Position numbers and translations under genes: made by a program. This document shows positions 1 through 7,900 of a stretch of 10,094 nt of DNA, piece after piece; the stretch's first letter is position 1; each line of letters starts with the position of its first letter. The DNA comes from Holosporales bacterium (lineage in GTDB: Bacteria; Pseudomonadota; Alphaproteobacteria; RUG11792). The DNA lies in NCBI GenBank assembly GCA_031279295.1, contig JAITIT010000031.1, forward strand, positions 1-10,094, in the 5' to 3' direction. Below the pieces are notes generated by a model. The model ran no database searches. It saw nothing but the letters and a program-made list of their open reading frames with translations, and had not been told where the DNA came from.

Positions 1-167
1 TCTATCTTCTTCCCATGCTCATCCGTCCCAGTCGAGAAAAATACATCATGCCCAAGCATCCTATTAAACCTGGCAAAGATGTCACATACGATAGTAGTGT
101 ATGCATGACCGATGTGTGGCTTGGCATTGACATAGTATATGGGAGTCGTGATATACAGTGGGCGCAT
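1..167 (-). CDS. metG: Methionyl-tRNA synthetase, N-terminal fragment (runs off the left edge)
   Basis: Class I aminoacyl-tRNA synthetase that charges tRNA-Met in the cytoplasm. Reading the minus strand from the ATG at 167-165 gives 55 codons beginning MRPLYITTPIYYVN, then the KPHIGHAYTT block with the class I HIGH signature of the ATP site, and ending near FFSTGTDEHGKK, which is the usual end of the first Rossmann segment. The 'TPIYYVN' form is the subclass seen in many alphaproteobacteria and Firmicutes, not the E. coli type. The start at 167 places the first strand where the family normally has it. An in-frame ATG at 188 would add seven residues, and the frame stays open up to a stop at 282-284. 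No good Shine-Dalgarno precedes any of these starts. The C-terminal part, including the KMSKS loop, lies outside the window. The gene is on the same strand as slt, 546 bases downstream of it. Identification is secure and the start is less so. Confidence 0.95.
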   Translation of the reverse strand, partial: MRPLYITTPIYYVNAKPHIGHAYTTIVCDIFARFNRMLGHDVFFSTGTDEHGKKI

Positions 168-235
168 CCTGAGGTATTCCAGTAACATGCATATGGTACA
201 TGCGAAATCATACACAATAAGTGACAGCCAGTGCA

Positions 236-297
236 AGGCTATGACATTAGAGACCATTGTCACGAGACAGATACTGGCACATCATCAACCAACAGAT
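236..297 (+). repeat. Inverted repeat, left arm
   Basis: Positions 248-273 are the exact reverse complement of 541-566 (26 bp), and 278-293 are the exact reverse complement of 517-532 (16 bp). The two blocks are separated by 4 bases here and 8 bases in the right arm. Outside the core, 236-244 is the reverse complement of 573-581 with one mismatch, after a small gap. The left arm begins about 70 bases upstream of the metG start. Confidence 0.9.
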
Positions 298-630
298 CTG
301 TAGTAATGCCAGCATACCATCTGCATCCACTGTCAGATGTATGCTTACTGTTGATTCTTCTTTTGATACATTCATCTCCTGATTGCCTCTTTTTCCCCCT
401 GCTGCATGTTTAAGAAGAGGCATAATGTAAAGCATTCCTGAAGATGAAACAGTGGAGGGGGACAGTAGCGAGGTATTGTAAGAGCGTTGCTTCAACAGTA
501 ACGGCAGTTCAAATATGTTGGTTGATGATGTGGCTGTCCGTATCTGTCTCGTGACAATGGTCTCTAGAGGATTCATAACCTGAATCGATAGAGCTTTCCG
601 AATGATAATCAGCGCTATCAAGAGTAACAA
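247..630 (-). CDS. Doubtful hypothetical membrane protein (127 codons, TTG start)
   Basis: This open frame begins with a TTG (630-628), encodes a hydrophobic stretch of about 11-15 residues at its start, then a polar stretch rich in Ser and Thr, and ends at a stop at 249-247. It reads straight through both arms of the inverted repeat. I recognise no family, there is no ribosome binding site, and the frame remains open upstream to 727 without an ATG or GTG, so it could also be the remnant of a longer gene. If real, it would be a small single-span inner-membrane protein between slt and metG. I list it only because the open stretch is long for non-coding sequence. Chance or a decayed gene are at least as likely. 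Confidence 0.15.
   Translation of the reverse strand: MLLLIALIIIRKALSIQVMNPLETIVTRQIRTATSSTNIFELPLLLKQRSYNTSLLSPSTVSSSGMLYIMPLLKHAAGGKRGNQEMNVSKEESTVSIHLTVDADGMLALLQICWLMMCQYLSRDNGL
512..581 (-). repeat. Inverted repeat, right arm
   Basis: Partner of the left arm at 236-297: the exact blocks are 517-532 and 541-566, with a weaker extension at 573-581. About 220 bases lie between the two arms. The indels between arms, together with perfectly kept blocks, suggest an inverted duplication that has drifted in parts, or a structure with conserved helices. Confidence 0.9.
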
Positions 631-713
631 GACACTGAGGGCGTTCTGCGGAAGTTTGAGAGCCCATACATAAGCATTCGAGCACCGGGATCGTAGCAGT
701 CTATTATGAATGG

Positions 714-2591
714 TTAGGGAAGAAATCTAGCGAATTGAATGATAGATGAGCATTCGTAGCAGTCACCAGCAAGGAAAATTTTGGAGTATGAGAATAAAGA
801 CCTCACGACGTGTTTCACATATATCCTCGTTTCCTTGATCGGGATTAGCTCTATCAAGTCTAGTATTAATAGGATTTTCAGATGTCTGATGCTCCTTTGG
901 TATTTCGCAACGTTTCCCTCTCCGCAGTTGTAGGCGGCTATGGTGTAAACGATATTGTTACTATATTTCTTGAGCAGTCTGAGGAGGATAGAGGCACCGA
1001 GTTTGATGTTGGTCTGTCTATCGAATAACGATTTTCCCATATAAAATTTAAGCCGCTTGCTTTCGTACTGTGCCGTTGACGGCATGACCTGCATAAGGCC
1101 GACAGCACCCGCATGACTTACTGCACTTGCCCTGAAGTTACTCTCGCGGTGTATTACCGCGTGAACGAGGCTCATAAAACACGGATTCTTGCTGACTTTG
1201 AGGATGTGGGCTTTATCAGATGGATCCAGCACCTTATACGCTGGGCTCTGCAAAAAGTACCTCTGTCTCTTGGCATTCTCAGCAATCAGGACAGCCATCT
1301 CATCGTTAGTCGTAGCGATATTGAGCAGTAACAATTCCTCCATGGGATCCGCAATCTCCTGGATGAGCTGTATGTAGAAATATCGGGACATACTTCTATC
1401 GGGAACAGAGAGCAGCACTTGAACAAGTTCCCTGTTGTAAAACACCATCTCTGTTGCAGCTGGGATGAGCGCATTACTCATAGCCGCAACAATATCGTCA
1501 CCGCCGAGAGAGCTCGCCCTCATATTTGCGATGTAGCCATAGAAGGTAGATGGGTGTTTTGCTGCTTTTGTGTACCACTCAAGGGCGTGCAGAACATCAC
1601 CGTTAGCATGGTGTACCTCGGCTAACCAGAATGCATTCTTGCTCAACCGTATTGCGTTTACAGAGTTCTTATATGCTGTTTCAAAGTGAGCAATTGCATG
1701 TCTGCTATCACTGAGGAATCTGTAGGATATATATCCCAACAGCCACTCGCCCTTCGCCACCCTTTCGTCATTCGGTCCTCCATCAACCTTATACTTACTC
1801 ATCACGCCATACGCAAGCTTGGGATTTCCAGAGCGTAGCATCTCAAATGCTACATGACGTCTCTGGTTGAAGAACGCGCTACCGTATCTTTCCTCGTCGT
1901 CGTTCGATAGCATGAGTATGTCTGCTGCAGCTTTGTACTTTTTCTGATCGATGAGTTTTTGCACGATGGCGTGTTTCTTGTCAGTATCTACAAGGTCGCT
2001 TCTGGAGTATCCCCATGTTTTCTTGTTGACAAATTTTTTGAGAAAGCCGGAGATGTATATTCTAATCTCCCTCGACACAATCTTCTTCAATGCAACTAAC
2101 TGCTTCACGTTTGTCAAACTAACCAGTCGCTTCGCTTTCTTAGCATCGTCGATGGAGGTTATATAATCCTTGTACCGAGTGCGAAAATCTACAATGAACT
2201 CAGGGGCTAAGTTTTGGAGTATCCACGTTTGCTTGATATAGATTCTTGCGTAATTCGGTTCATGCCTGAGCAGGCGATCTATATATGCCACAATCCCCTC
2301 GCGTGTTCTTGGCGAGTATCTCTTGAACCACTTGATTACCAGGTCATCTGGAGTTGAAGCTATTATCTTCATCTCAGCGGTTTTCACGCTCTCCTGAAAT
2401 AATGGCCAGTGAGGATTGTCATAGAAAAAGTGGAACACCTTTGCACAGTCATTTGGATTTGAGATTGCTTCAATCCATGTGTTGTACTTTGCGATAATGC
2501 GATCTTTACGCGTGCTGGCTGATGAGGTGAATAATGGTACTGCACATACGATGAGCACAATGACTTTAGCAATACAACTCGCTAATGACAT
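714..2591 (-). CDS. slt: Secreted soluble lytic murein transglycosylase (Slt70-like)
   Basis: Cleaves the MurNAc-GlcNAc bond of peptidoglycan with formation of 1,6-anhydroMurNAc and acts in the periplasm. From the ATG at 2591 the protein has 625 residues, near the size of E. coli Slt70. Residues 1-26 form a signal peptide (MSLASCIAKVIVLIVCAVPL, then SSAS); the Cys is not in a good lipobox. Residues about 30-450 are an alpha-helical region of the Slt superhelical ring type and include the TFYGYIA motif typical of the family (about 348-354). The catalytic domain follows: HRESNF with the presumed catalytic Glu483, GLMQVMP at 498-504, AAYNCGEGN at 552-560 and the ETRIYVKHV motif near 586. I chose the start at 2591 because GAGG lies six bases upstream and the signal peptide begins exactly there. 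The upstream in-frame ATG at 2723 would bury the signal peptide and overlap the start of tssK. The gene is divergent from tssK. A role in opening the wall for the T6SS is inferred from position only. Confidence 0.93.
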   Translation of the reverse strand: MSLASCIAKVIVLIVCAVPLFTSSASTRKDRIIAKYNTWIEAISNPNDCAKVFHFFYDNPHWPLFQESVKTAEMKIIASTPDDLVIKWFKRYSPRTREGIVAYIDRLLRHEPNYARIYIKQTWILQNLAPEFIVDFRTRYKDYITSIDDAKKAKRLVSLTNVKQLVALKKIVSREIRIYISGFLKKFVNKKTWGYSRSDLVDTDKKHAIVQKLIDQKKYKAAADILMLSNDDEERYGSAFFNQRRHVAFEMLRSGNPKLAYGVMSKYKVDGGPNDERVAKGEWLLGYISYRFLSDSRHAIAHFETAYKNSVNAIRLSKNAFWLAEVHHANGDVLHALEWYTKAAKHPSTFYGYIANMRASSLGGDDIVAAMSNALIPAATEMVFYNRELVQVLLSVPDRSMSRYFYIQLIQEIADPMEELLLLNIATTNDEMAVLIAENAKRQRYFLQSPAYKVLDPSDKAHILKVSKNPCFMSLVHAVIHRESNFRASAVSHAGAVGLMQVMPSTAQYESKRLKFYMGKSLFDRQTNIKLGASILLRLLKKYSNNIVYTIAAYNCGEGNVAKYQRSIRHLKILLILDLIELIPIKETRIYVKHVVRSLFSYSKIFLAGDCYECSSIIQFARFLP

Positions 2592-2716
2592 ATGTAACCT
2601 CGTGAGTTTCGCCGTAATTAATCTTATCTCAAAATCCGGCGATGTTCCGCAATTTTGTATGAATTTTCCCTTGCTTTCTATAGAATGATCGTACGCCGAG
2701 TCGTGGGTTGTTTGCA
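2592..2716. promoter_or_regulatory. Divergent slt/tssK promoter region
   Basis: This 125-base region must carry the promoters of both slt (leftward) and tssKLM (rightward), unless tssKLM is read from elsewhere. On the plus strand, TTGTAT (2655-2660) and TATAGA (2679-2684), 18 bases apart, are a weak sigma70-like candidate for tssK. On the minus strand, TAAGAT around 2626-2631 is a possible -10 for slt, with no good -35. A perfect 10-bp palindrome, TTCTATAGAA, lies at 2676-2685 over the plus-strand -10 candidate and could be an operator half, or chance. The spacing means a regulator here could control both units together. Confidence 0.45.
2598..2601 (-). promoter_or_regulatory. Ribosome binding site of slt that decides its start
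   Basis: Read on the minus strand, GAGG is followed by six bases and then the ATG at 2591-2589. This is the best Shine-Dalgarno in the slt/tssK region and supports the 625-residue form over the start at 2723. Confidence 0.75.
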
Positions 2717-4084
2717 ATGACACAGACCAGCAAGAAGATTTTTCAGATTCCTCTTGACATCAACTGGCATGAGGGGATGTTACTATCCCAGCACCATTTC
2801 CAACAGAACGACTTGCGAGCCTTCAGAGTGCTCTCTACGCAGATTAGATTGTTGTCATCGAATCACTACGGCATCAGGCACTTGCGAATAGATACTGTTG
2901 CACTCACAGATGGCTATCTTAGAATAAGGGAACTTGAGGCTGTTTTTCAAGATGGGCTAATCCTAAGTTTTTTCCCAGAGAAGAATGAGAACCTAAAGCC
3001 TATTAACTTGGATCTTAATACCGCGATGCAGGACGGTACCAATGAAGCAACGGTATACTTGGCAATCGCCGAGAGTTCCGATGATATATCTCCGATTCTT
3101 GGGAACCCAGCGCGCTTCTACTCCGTGGATGGCAACATTGTGCACGACGAGAATCTCAAGGATAACGAGATACGCATACCAAGGCTGTTTCCAAACGCCT
3201 TCCTGCATATGGGCGATACTGTACCTGATTTTTGCATTGGGTTCCCACTCTGTGTTATCATCAAGACGGATGGAGTGTGCCATATCAAAAACAGGACCCC
3301 TCCGTGTTTTTTCATAGAGAAGCATTTCCCTTTGTGGAAGAGGTGTGAGAGCCTCGCTATATCCATCAGAGAGAAGGTTGTGTTCCTTGCTGAGAAGCTG
3401 AGGAATCTTGTAGCTGACAGCGCATCACATGAGACTGCAGGAATGTTGTCTCAGATCTCGTCCATCATGCCTGGATTCGAAGCACTGATATACAGCAACG
3501 AGATCAGACCATGTGAATTATACCAGGCACTTGCAACCGTTCTCGGGGAGGTATCAGTTCTGATCCCAGCCGACATCGTGCCTGTCATGAAGCCGTACAA
3601 CCACTGTGACATAGATTCATGTATGTACCCAGTAATTAATCTGATAGAGCACTACATAGCTACGATAGAGCGGGGTTTCGCGGTGCTGCCATTCAACAAG
3701 AGGGAGCGCCTGTTCTATAGGTACATATCTTCTGATGATCTAGCGAGGACAATCGGGAAGAAACTGTACATAGGTATCAGAGTCGAGAAATCCTGCAGTA
3801 TCTCGGCAGTGGAATCGTGGATGAACGATGCTGTGATAGTCTCAGACTTTGTCATTGAGGATGTAAGAATTAAGCGAACTAAAGGAGCCAGTAGGATTCC
3901 AATAAGGCAAGAGATCATGTCTAAAATTCTGCCAGGAATCGGCACAGTTGTATTTGAAGTAAGCATCAATGATGAGTTCATCAGAGGAGAGCAGAACCTG
4001 CATGTCTTTAATCCATCCAATACCTCCAAGGTGCAGCCGATCGAAATTAATCTGTACCTTCCAAAGGGCGGGAAGGGAATCTAG
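2717..4084 (+). CDS. tssK: T6SS baseplate adaptor TssK
   Basis: TssK forms trimers that link the T6SS baseplate wedges (TssFGE) to the cytoplasmic parts of TssL and TssM. The 455-residue length fits the family. The N-terminal shell domain opens with the hallmark WHEGMLLSQHHFQQND (residues about 16-31), used by TssK for contact with the baseplate wedge. The central part has RIPRLFPNAFLHMGD (about 153-167) and PPCFFIEKHFP, and the helical middle has the LYQALATVLGEV and MKPYNHCDID segments (about 270-300) seen in this family. There is no signal peptide and no membrane span, as expected for a cytosolic protein. I prefer the ATG at 2717; an in-frame TTG at 2708 would add three residues. Neither has a strong Shine-Dalgarno. 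It is the first gene of tssKLM, its stop codon touches the start of tssL, and it is divergent from slt. Confidence 0.95.
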   Translation: MTQTSKKIFQIPLDINWHEGMLLSQHHFQQNDLRAFRVLSTQIRLLSSNHYGIRHLRIDTVALTDGYLRIRELEAVFQDGLILSFFPEKNENLKPINLDLNTAMQDGTNEATVYLAIAESSDDISPILGNPARFYSVDGNIVHDENLKDNEIRIPRLFPNAFLHMGDTVPDFCIGFPLCVIIKTDGVCHIKNRTPPCFFIEKHFPLWKRCESLAISIREKVVFLAEKLRNLVADSASHETAGMLSQISSIMPGFEALIYSNEIRPCELYQALATVLGEVSVLIPADIVPVMKPYNHCDIDSCMYPVINLIEHYIATIERGFAVLPFNKRERLFYRYISSDDLARTIGKKLYIGIRVEKSCSISAVESWMNDAVIVSDFVIEDVRIKRTKGASRIPIRQEIMSKILPGIGTVVFEVSINDEFIRGEQNLHVFNPSNTSKVQPIEINLYLPKGGKGI

Positions 4085-4900
4085 ATGAGTTTCAACACAA
4101 GCGACAGTGCCATTGTGCATGGATTCCAGGCGTTCTACTACGAGCTGCTAAGATGCAAGGAGAAGGCTCTGAGTTTGTATTCTTCATACGATGCTTCTGT
4201 ATCAACTCAGGAGACAAGTACTGGTGCTTCAGATGTCACAAAACAAAATGGTGATAATATCGAGGGCGCTGTAGTAGCGATACAGAAGAGAATGATAAAG
4301 GTCATTGAGGATGTAACCGAGGTAATGCTCGTGGAATCCAGATCTGCTCCACGGTACGTAGGAGATGCGAAATACATTATCACCGTTTTGGCGGATGAAA
4401 CATTTTTGAACCTCAAGTGGGATGGAGCAACATTTTGGAGGATGACACTCTTGGAAAAGCAGTTGTTTCAAACCGAGGTTGCCGGTGACAAGTTTTTCAG
4501 CATGGCCGACGAAATCATAGTTGATGTTAGGAATGAAGAGATGGCCTTCTTGTACCTGATGGCTTTGAGTCTTGGGTTTAAAGGAAAATACCGCGGCACC
4601 ACTAACTCTGATGAACGGATAACGTGGTACAAAAGCCGGCTGCATGCCATGTTGAACACTAAGCAATCTAGGCTGTTCTTCCCAGGGCGTACTCACATGA
4701 TTAGCTCATGCTATGAGTACACACACTTCGAGAGCGACGATAGCTACCTTCCCGATCACCGCTTCTGGTCATGGTGCATCGCATCTGTCGTGGTGGGATA
4801 CATCATTGTATCGTACATTGTATGGTGCGGAATCACCGGGGAGATCGGTGATCTACTGAAACAGATATCTAACCAAACGAAGCAAGGACCATTGATATGA
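4085..4900 (+). CDS. tssL: T6SS inner-membrane protein TssL (DotU/IcmH family)
   Basis: TssL is a tail-anchored inner-membrane protein whose cytoplasmic domain binds TssK and TssM. This 271-residue protein has the DotU core: ADETFLNLKW (103-112), LLEKQLFQTEVAGDKFF (122-138) and LSLGFKGKYRG (161-171). A single C-terminal membrane segment follows at about 229-249 (WSWCIASVVVGYIIVSYIVW), then a short polar tail of about 22 residues that would face the periplasm. There is no peptidoglycan-binding OmpA-like extension, so wall anchoring must come from elsewhere. Residues about 36-60 are a Ser/Thr/Gly/Asn-rich insert between the first helix and the core. The ATG follows the tssK stop directly, and a GGAAGGGA stretch in the end of tssK serves as ribosome binding site, so translation is probably coupled. 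The presence of TssK next to it argues for a T6SS rather than a Legionella-type Dot/Icm system. Confidence 0.95.
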   Translation: MSFNTSDSAIVHGFQAFYYELLRCKEKALSLYSSYDASVSTQETSTGASDVTKQNGDNIEGAVVAIQKRMIKVIEDVTEVMLVESRSAPRYVGDAKYIITVLADETFLNLKWDGATFWRMTLLEKQLFQTEVAGDKFFSMADEIIVDVRNEEMAFLYLMALSLGFKGKYRGTTNSDERITWYKSRLHAMLNTKQSRLFFPGRTHMISSCYEYTHFESDDSYLPDHRFWSWCIASVVVGYIIVSYIVWCGITGEIGDLLKQISNQTKQGPLI

Positions 4901-4920
4901 CCTACTTGGTGTCTCTATGA
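4897..4920 (+). other. Seven-codon mini-frame bridging tssL and tssM
   Basis: The bases at the tssL/tssM junction encode MTYLVSL and a stop. The ATG overlaps the tssL stop as ATGA (4897-4900), and the TGA overlaps the tssM start as ATGA (4917-4920). The frame differs from both neighbours. tssM itself has no clear Shine-Dalgarno, so ribosomes ending tssL could restart twice and reach tssM by stepwise coupling. The geometry is seen directly and the function is inferred. Chance is possible for so short a frame. Confidence 0.35.
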
Positions 4921-7900
4921 ACTTTTTCGGACAGCTCATTAGTAGCATCGTCTCTTGTATTAAGGACGGCGGCATATCATTACCAATGATAATATGCGTC
5001 GTCCTGGCGATCGCATTTATCGCGATGCTTCTTGTGACGGTATTTACTCTCATTTCATTGAAGAGAGCTGAGATCAAGGCGAAGAAGGTCATAGACATCC
5101 CGCCATCTGCAATGCAGGATGACACTACCAATGCTGATGAGATTCCAAATGATCCGGATGCAGGCAGTCCATGGCCCATCGGTGAGTTAATCAATAAGTA
5201 CCTGATCATGCGGGGATACATACGCGCAAATGGTGTTGTTAAATCATTCTTTAAGGCTCTAGATTTCCTGCGGAATTCATTGGGAACTGGGTACAAATAC
5301 AAGCTTCCATGGTACATGATGGTTGGCAGTAACGGCTCCGGGAAATCATCTCTTATGAGCGGGTTCACGAGCAACGAGATTTATAATGATGATGAAGAAG
5401 ATTCCCAATGCACGTGGTGGTTCCTGAAGAGTGGCGTCATCCTGGATATCAAGGGATCTGTGTTTATGCCGGACGGTGGTTCTGATGCCGACGAGAAAAG
5501 CTGGAACATCATCATGGACATGCTGTCACGATACAGGTCTGCAAAACCACTGAACGGCATCATCTTTACAATTTCAGCGGAGGAGCTGTATGGCAAGGGC
5601 AAGCTGTCACCGGAGGACTTAACTAAGAAGGCTCAATTCATTGCACGCAAGTTACACTTCGCACAGAACTACCTCTGCATGAAACTGCCAATCTATGTTG
5701 TTGTAACGAAGACTGATGTGATCCCTGGCTTCCAAAGCTTCTGTTCTGAGGTCCCTGTTAGGAACAGAAACAATATGCTGGGATGGTCGTCTCCATATTC
5801 TATTGATGTCGTATATAACCCAAAGGTGATCGATGAGGGATTCTCAACACTGGAAGGTGAGCTCAACGTCATCAGGATGGAGATCCTGGCCGAGAGTTTC
5901 ACAACCACGACGAGAGATGGCATCTTCGTGTTTCCCAGTGAGTTACTTACAATAAAGCATTCCCTCGGGATTTATATAGACAGTCTCTTCAAGTCTGCAT
6001 CCGTTGATGAGAGGTTCTACTTCAGGGGGTTCTACTTTACGGGTGACAGTAAGATGATGCCATTCCTGCCATCCAGCAGTAGCGGTCAACCTTACGAAAC
6101 GCTGGCAACAGTTGGAACTCCGGATGCTGATTTGAATGAGGTTGGCAACGTATCAGTTTCCTTTAAGAGCGAACTATTCACTCCAAAGAAGATATTCTTT
6201 TTCGATGATCTCCTGATGAAGAAAATCTTTGCGGAAGCCGGGATGGCATCCCCCATGAGGTCGAAAGTCTACCGTGCCAATAAATCCATATTCATCGCAA
6301 AAGTATCAACGGCAGCGTTCGTTGCAATTGGTAGTTATGGGTTGTTCAATGCACATGATGTGCTGCAGCATGATAGGAACGTATTGTACCCATCCCTCTT
6401 CAAGATATCTTCCCTTATCAAAAACGCAGGAGATCTTACATACAAGAATCTGCAGGAGGACGGTAACGAGATCCTGGCAGATTGCACCAATAGCCTTCTC
6501 ATGATGATGCAGCAGCTGAACAACATGAAACTGTCATCTGTATTCGTACCGGCGTCGTGGTTTAGCTCAATCAACAGAGTCCTAACGGATACTCTTAGAA
6601 CGTCATACCAACGTGTGGTCGTTAGGACGATATATATGAACCTAGTTTTAAAGGCACGAAAGCTGCTGAACATGAAACCAGAGGCACGCTCCTCCGGCAT
6701 TGCTCATGTCCTAAATCCGAGCAACAGCGCGGAATATGCGCAGTTGAAGCAGTATGTCTTCGGGCTCATTGAGCTGGAGAAGAATATCAAGAAGTTCGAC
6801 TCTCTGCGGACATCCGGCGACCCGGACGACTTGAATGATCTGATCTCCTATACATTCCGTGGATCGTTGTCAGCTGAGTTTTTATCCAATTATCAGGAGC
6901 TACGTCGCATCTTAATGAACACTCCATTTCCTCCTATCAATTTGGCACCATATAAAGATGTTGCATACAACACCTTGATCACTCTCTTTCAGAGTTACAT
7001 CGATGCCATATTTACAACGAAATCTGCGAACAGCATCATATCGTCGCTGACTGGGTTTGTGACTAAACTGACGAGGCAGAAGCTGGATAAAATTCCAGAT
7101 TGCTCTAAGTTCATATCTTTCTCAAAGGACCTAACCGAGGTGTGCAAGAACCTTGGGGAAGAGGGGAAGACGTGGCTGGATAAGGATGTCTTCGAGGCAG
7201 ACAATGATTATGACTCTTTCCTCGATGGAGTTGAAGCGCTGTTCGGAAAGGACGTATCCCAGAAGCTGTTCGATGTAACGGCAGTTAACTTCGAACATCT
7301 CAAGGTCAAGCTATTCGAGTTCGATGAGATGCTGAAGCGCGATGCAACAAAGCCAGCAGTTGCCGTGAAGAAGAAGCTATCTGCAGAAAGGGTGGTTCCA
7401 TCAAGCGGAATCTTCACATTGGAGAGATGCCTGGCATCTTTGTGCGCTGAACCCTTCATGGAAAGGCCAGGAGACTATCGGCTAATTACCGACATTCCAG
7501 AAGGTAAGATGATCTTCTGGGATGATGACCTGGTGCAGTATGCCTACGACATCGGGAAACGCTATGAGCAATTCATGGCAACCAGCATCAAGGAGTTTCC
7601 GAAGGCGCTTCAAGAGGGAGTTACGTTACTCGCACAGTCGAACATGTCGAGTGTCATCGCAAGTACGATTGCGAAATCTCAGAGCTTGGTAGATGCACCA
7701 ACTGGCATTACTCCGGAGATTACATCTGAGGAGATTCTGCAGAAACAAGTAACCGAGCTTAAGGGAGTGGCTCACAGGATTGTTAATCTCCTAGGTATCC
7801 TGCGGAGTGACAAATTCGCATTCGTCTTTGGGAATTTGAGGAGCGTGCTGAACGTCATAGGGTTCACACTATTGAACCATATCGATAGGCTCCTCAAGAG

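Larger units (their letters stand above)
168..713. other. 546-base interval with no convincing gene between slt and metG
   Basis: I see no gene here that I would defend. The minus strand has a long open stretch from 726 to 247. Its only usable in-frame start is a TTG at 630 with no ribosome binding site. Read from there, it would give 127 residues with a hydrophobic start (LLLIALIIIRK) and no family I recognise. A second minus-strand frame, 667-509, would encode a 52-residue Ser/Asp/His-rich peptide that starts with ATG but also lacks a Shine-Dalgarno. The most obvious structure is the inverted repeat listed separately. No tRNA, ribosomal RNA or CRISPR pattern is visible. The interval may be decayed coding sequence, a structured leader of metG, or a small palindromic element. 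Confidence 0.6.

Noticed and set aside
2..217. 71-codon minus-strand frame at the left edge
   Set aside because: The overlapping minus-strand frame starting at 167 encodes unmistakable methionyl-tRNA synthetase with the HIGH motif; this one is its shadow.
231..413. 60-codon plus-strand frame in the gap
   Set aside because: No ribosome binding site; it is read through the left repeat arm and its hydrophobic end comes from a T-rich stretch.
509..667. 52-codon Ser/Asp/His-rich minus-strand frame
   Set aside because: It starts with ATG but has no ribosome binding site and no recognisable family, and it lies across the inverted repeat. Too short to defend.
2549..2591. Lipoprotein signal for Slt (LIVC)
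   Set aside because: The residue before Cys is Val instead of Gly, Ala or Ser, and a normal signal-peptidase I site (SSAS) follows.
2592..2723. Longer slt start (ATG at 2723, 44 extra residues)
   Set aside because: The added part is polar and would bury the signal peptide and overlap the tssK start. The start at 2591 has GAGG at the right distance.
4853..5374. 173-codon minus-strand frame opposite tssL/tssM
   Set aside because: Antisense to the well supported TssL end and TssM N-terminal/Walker A coding region; no independent signals.
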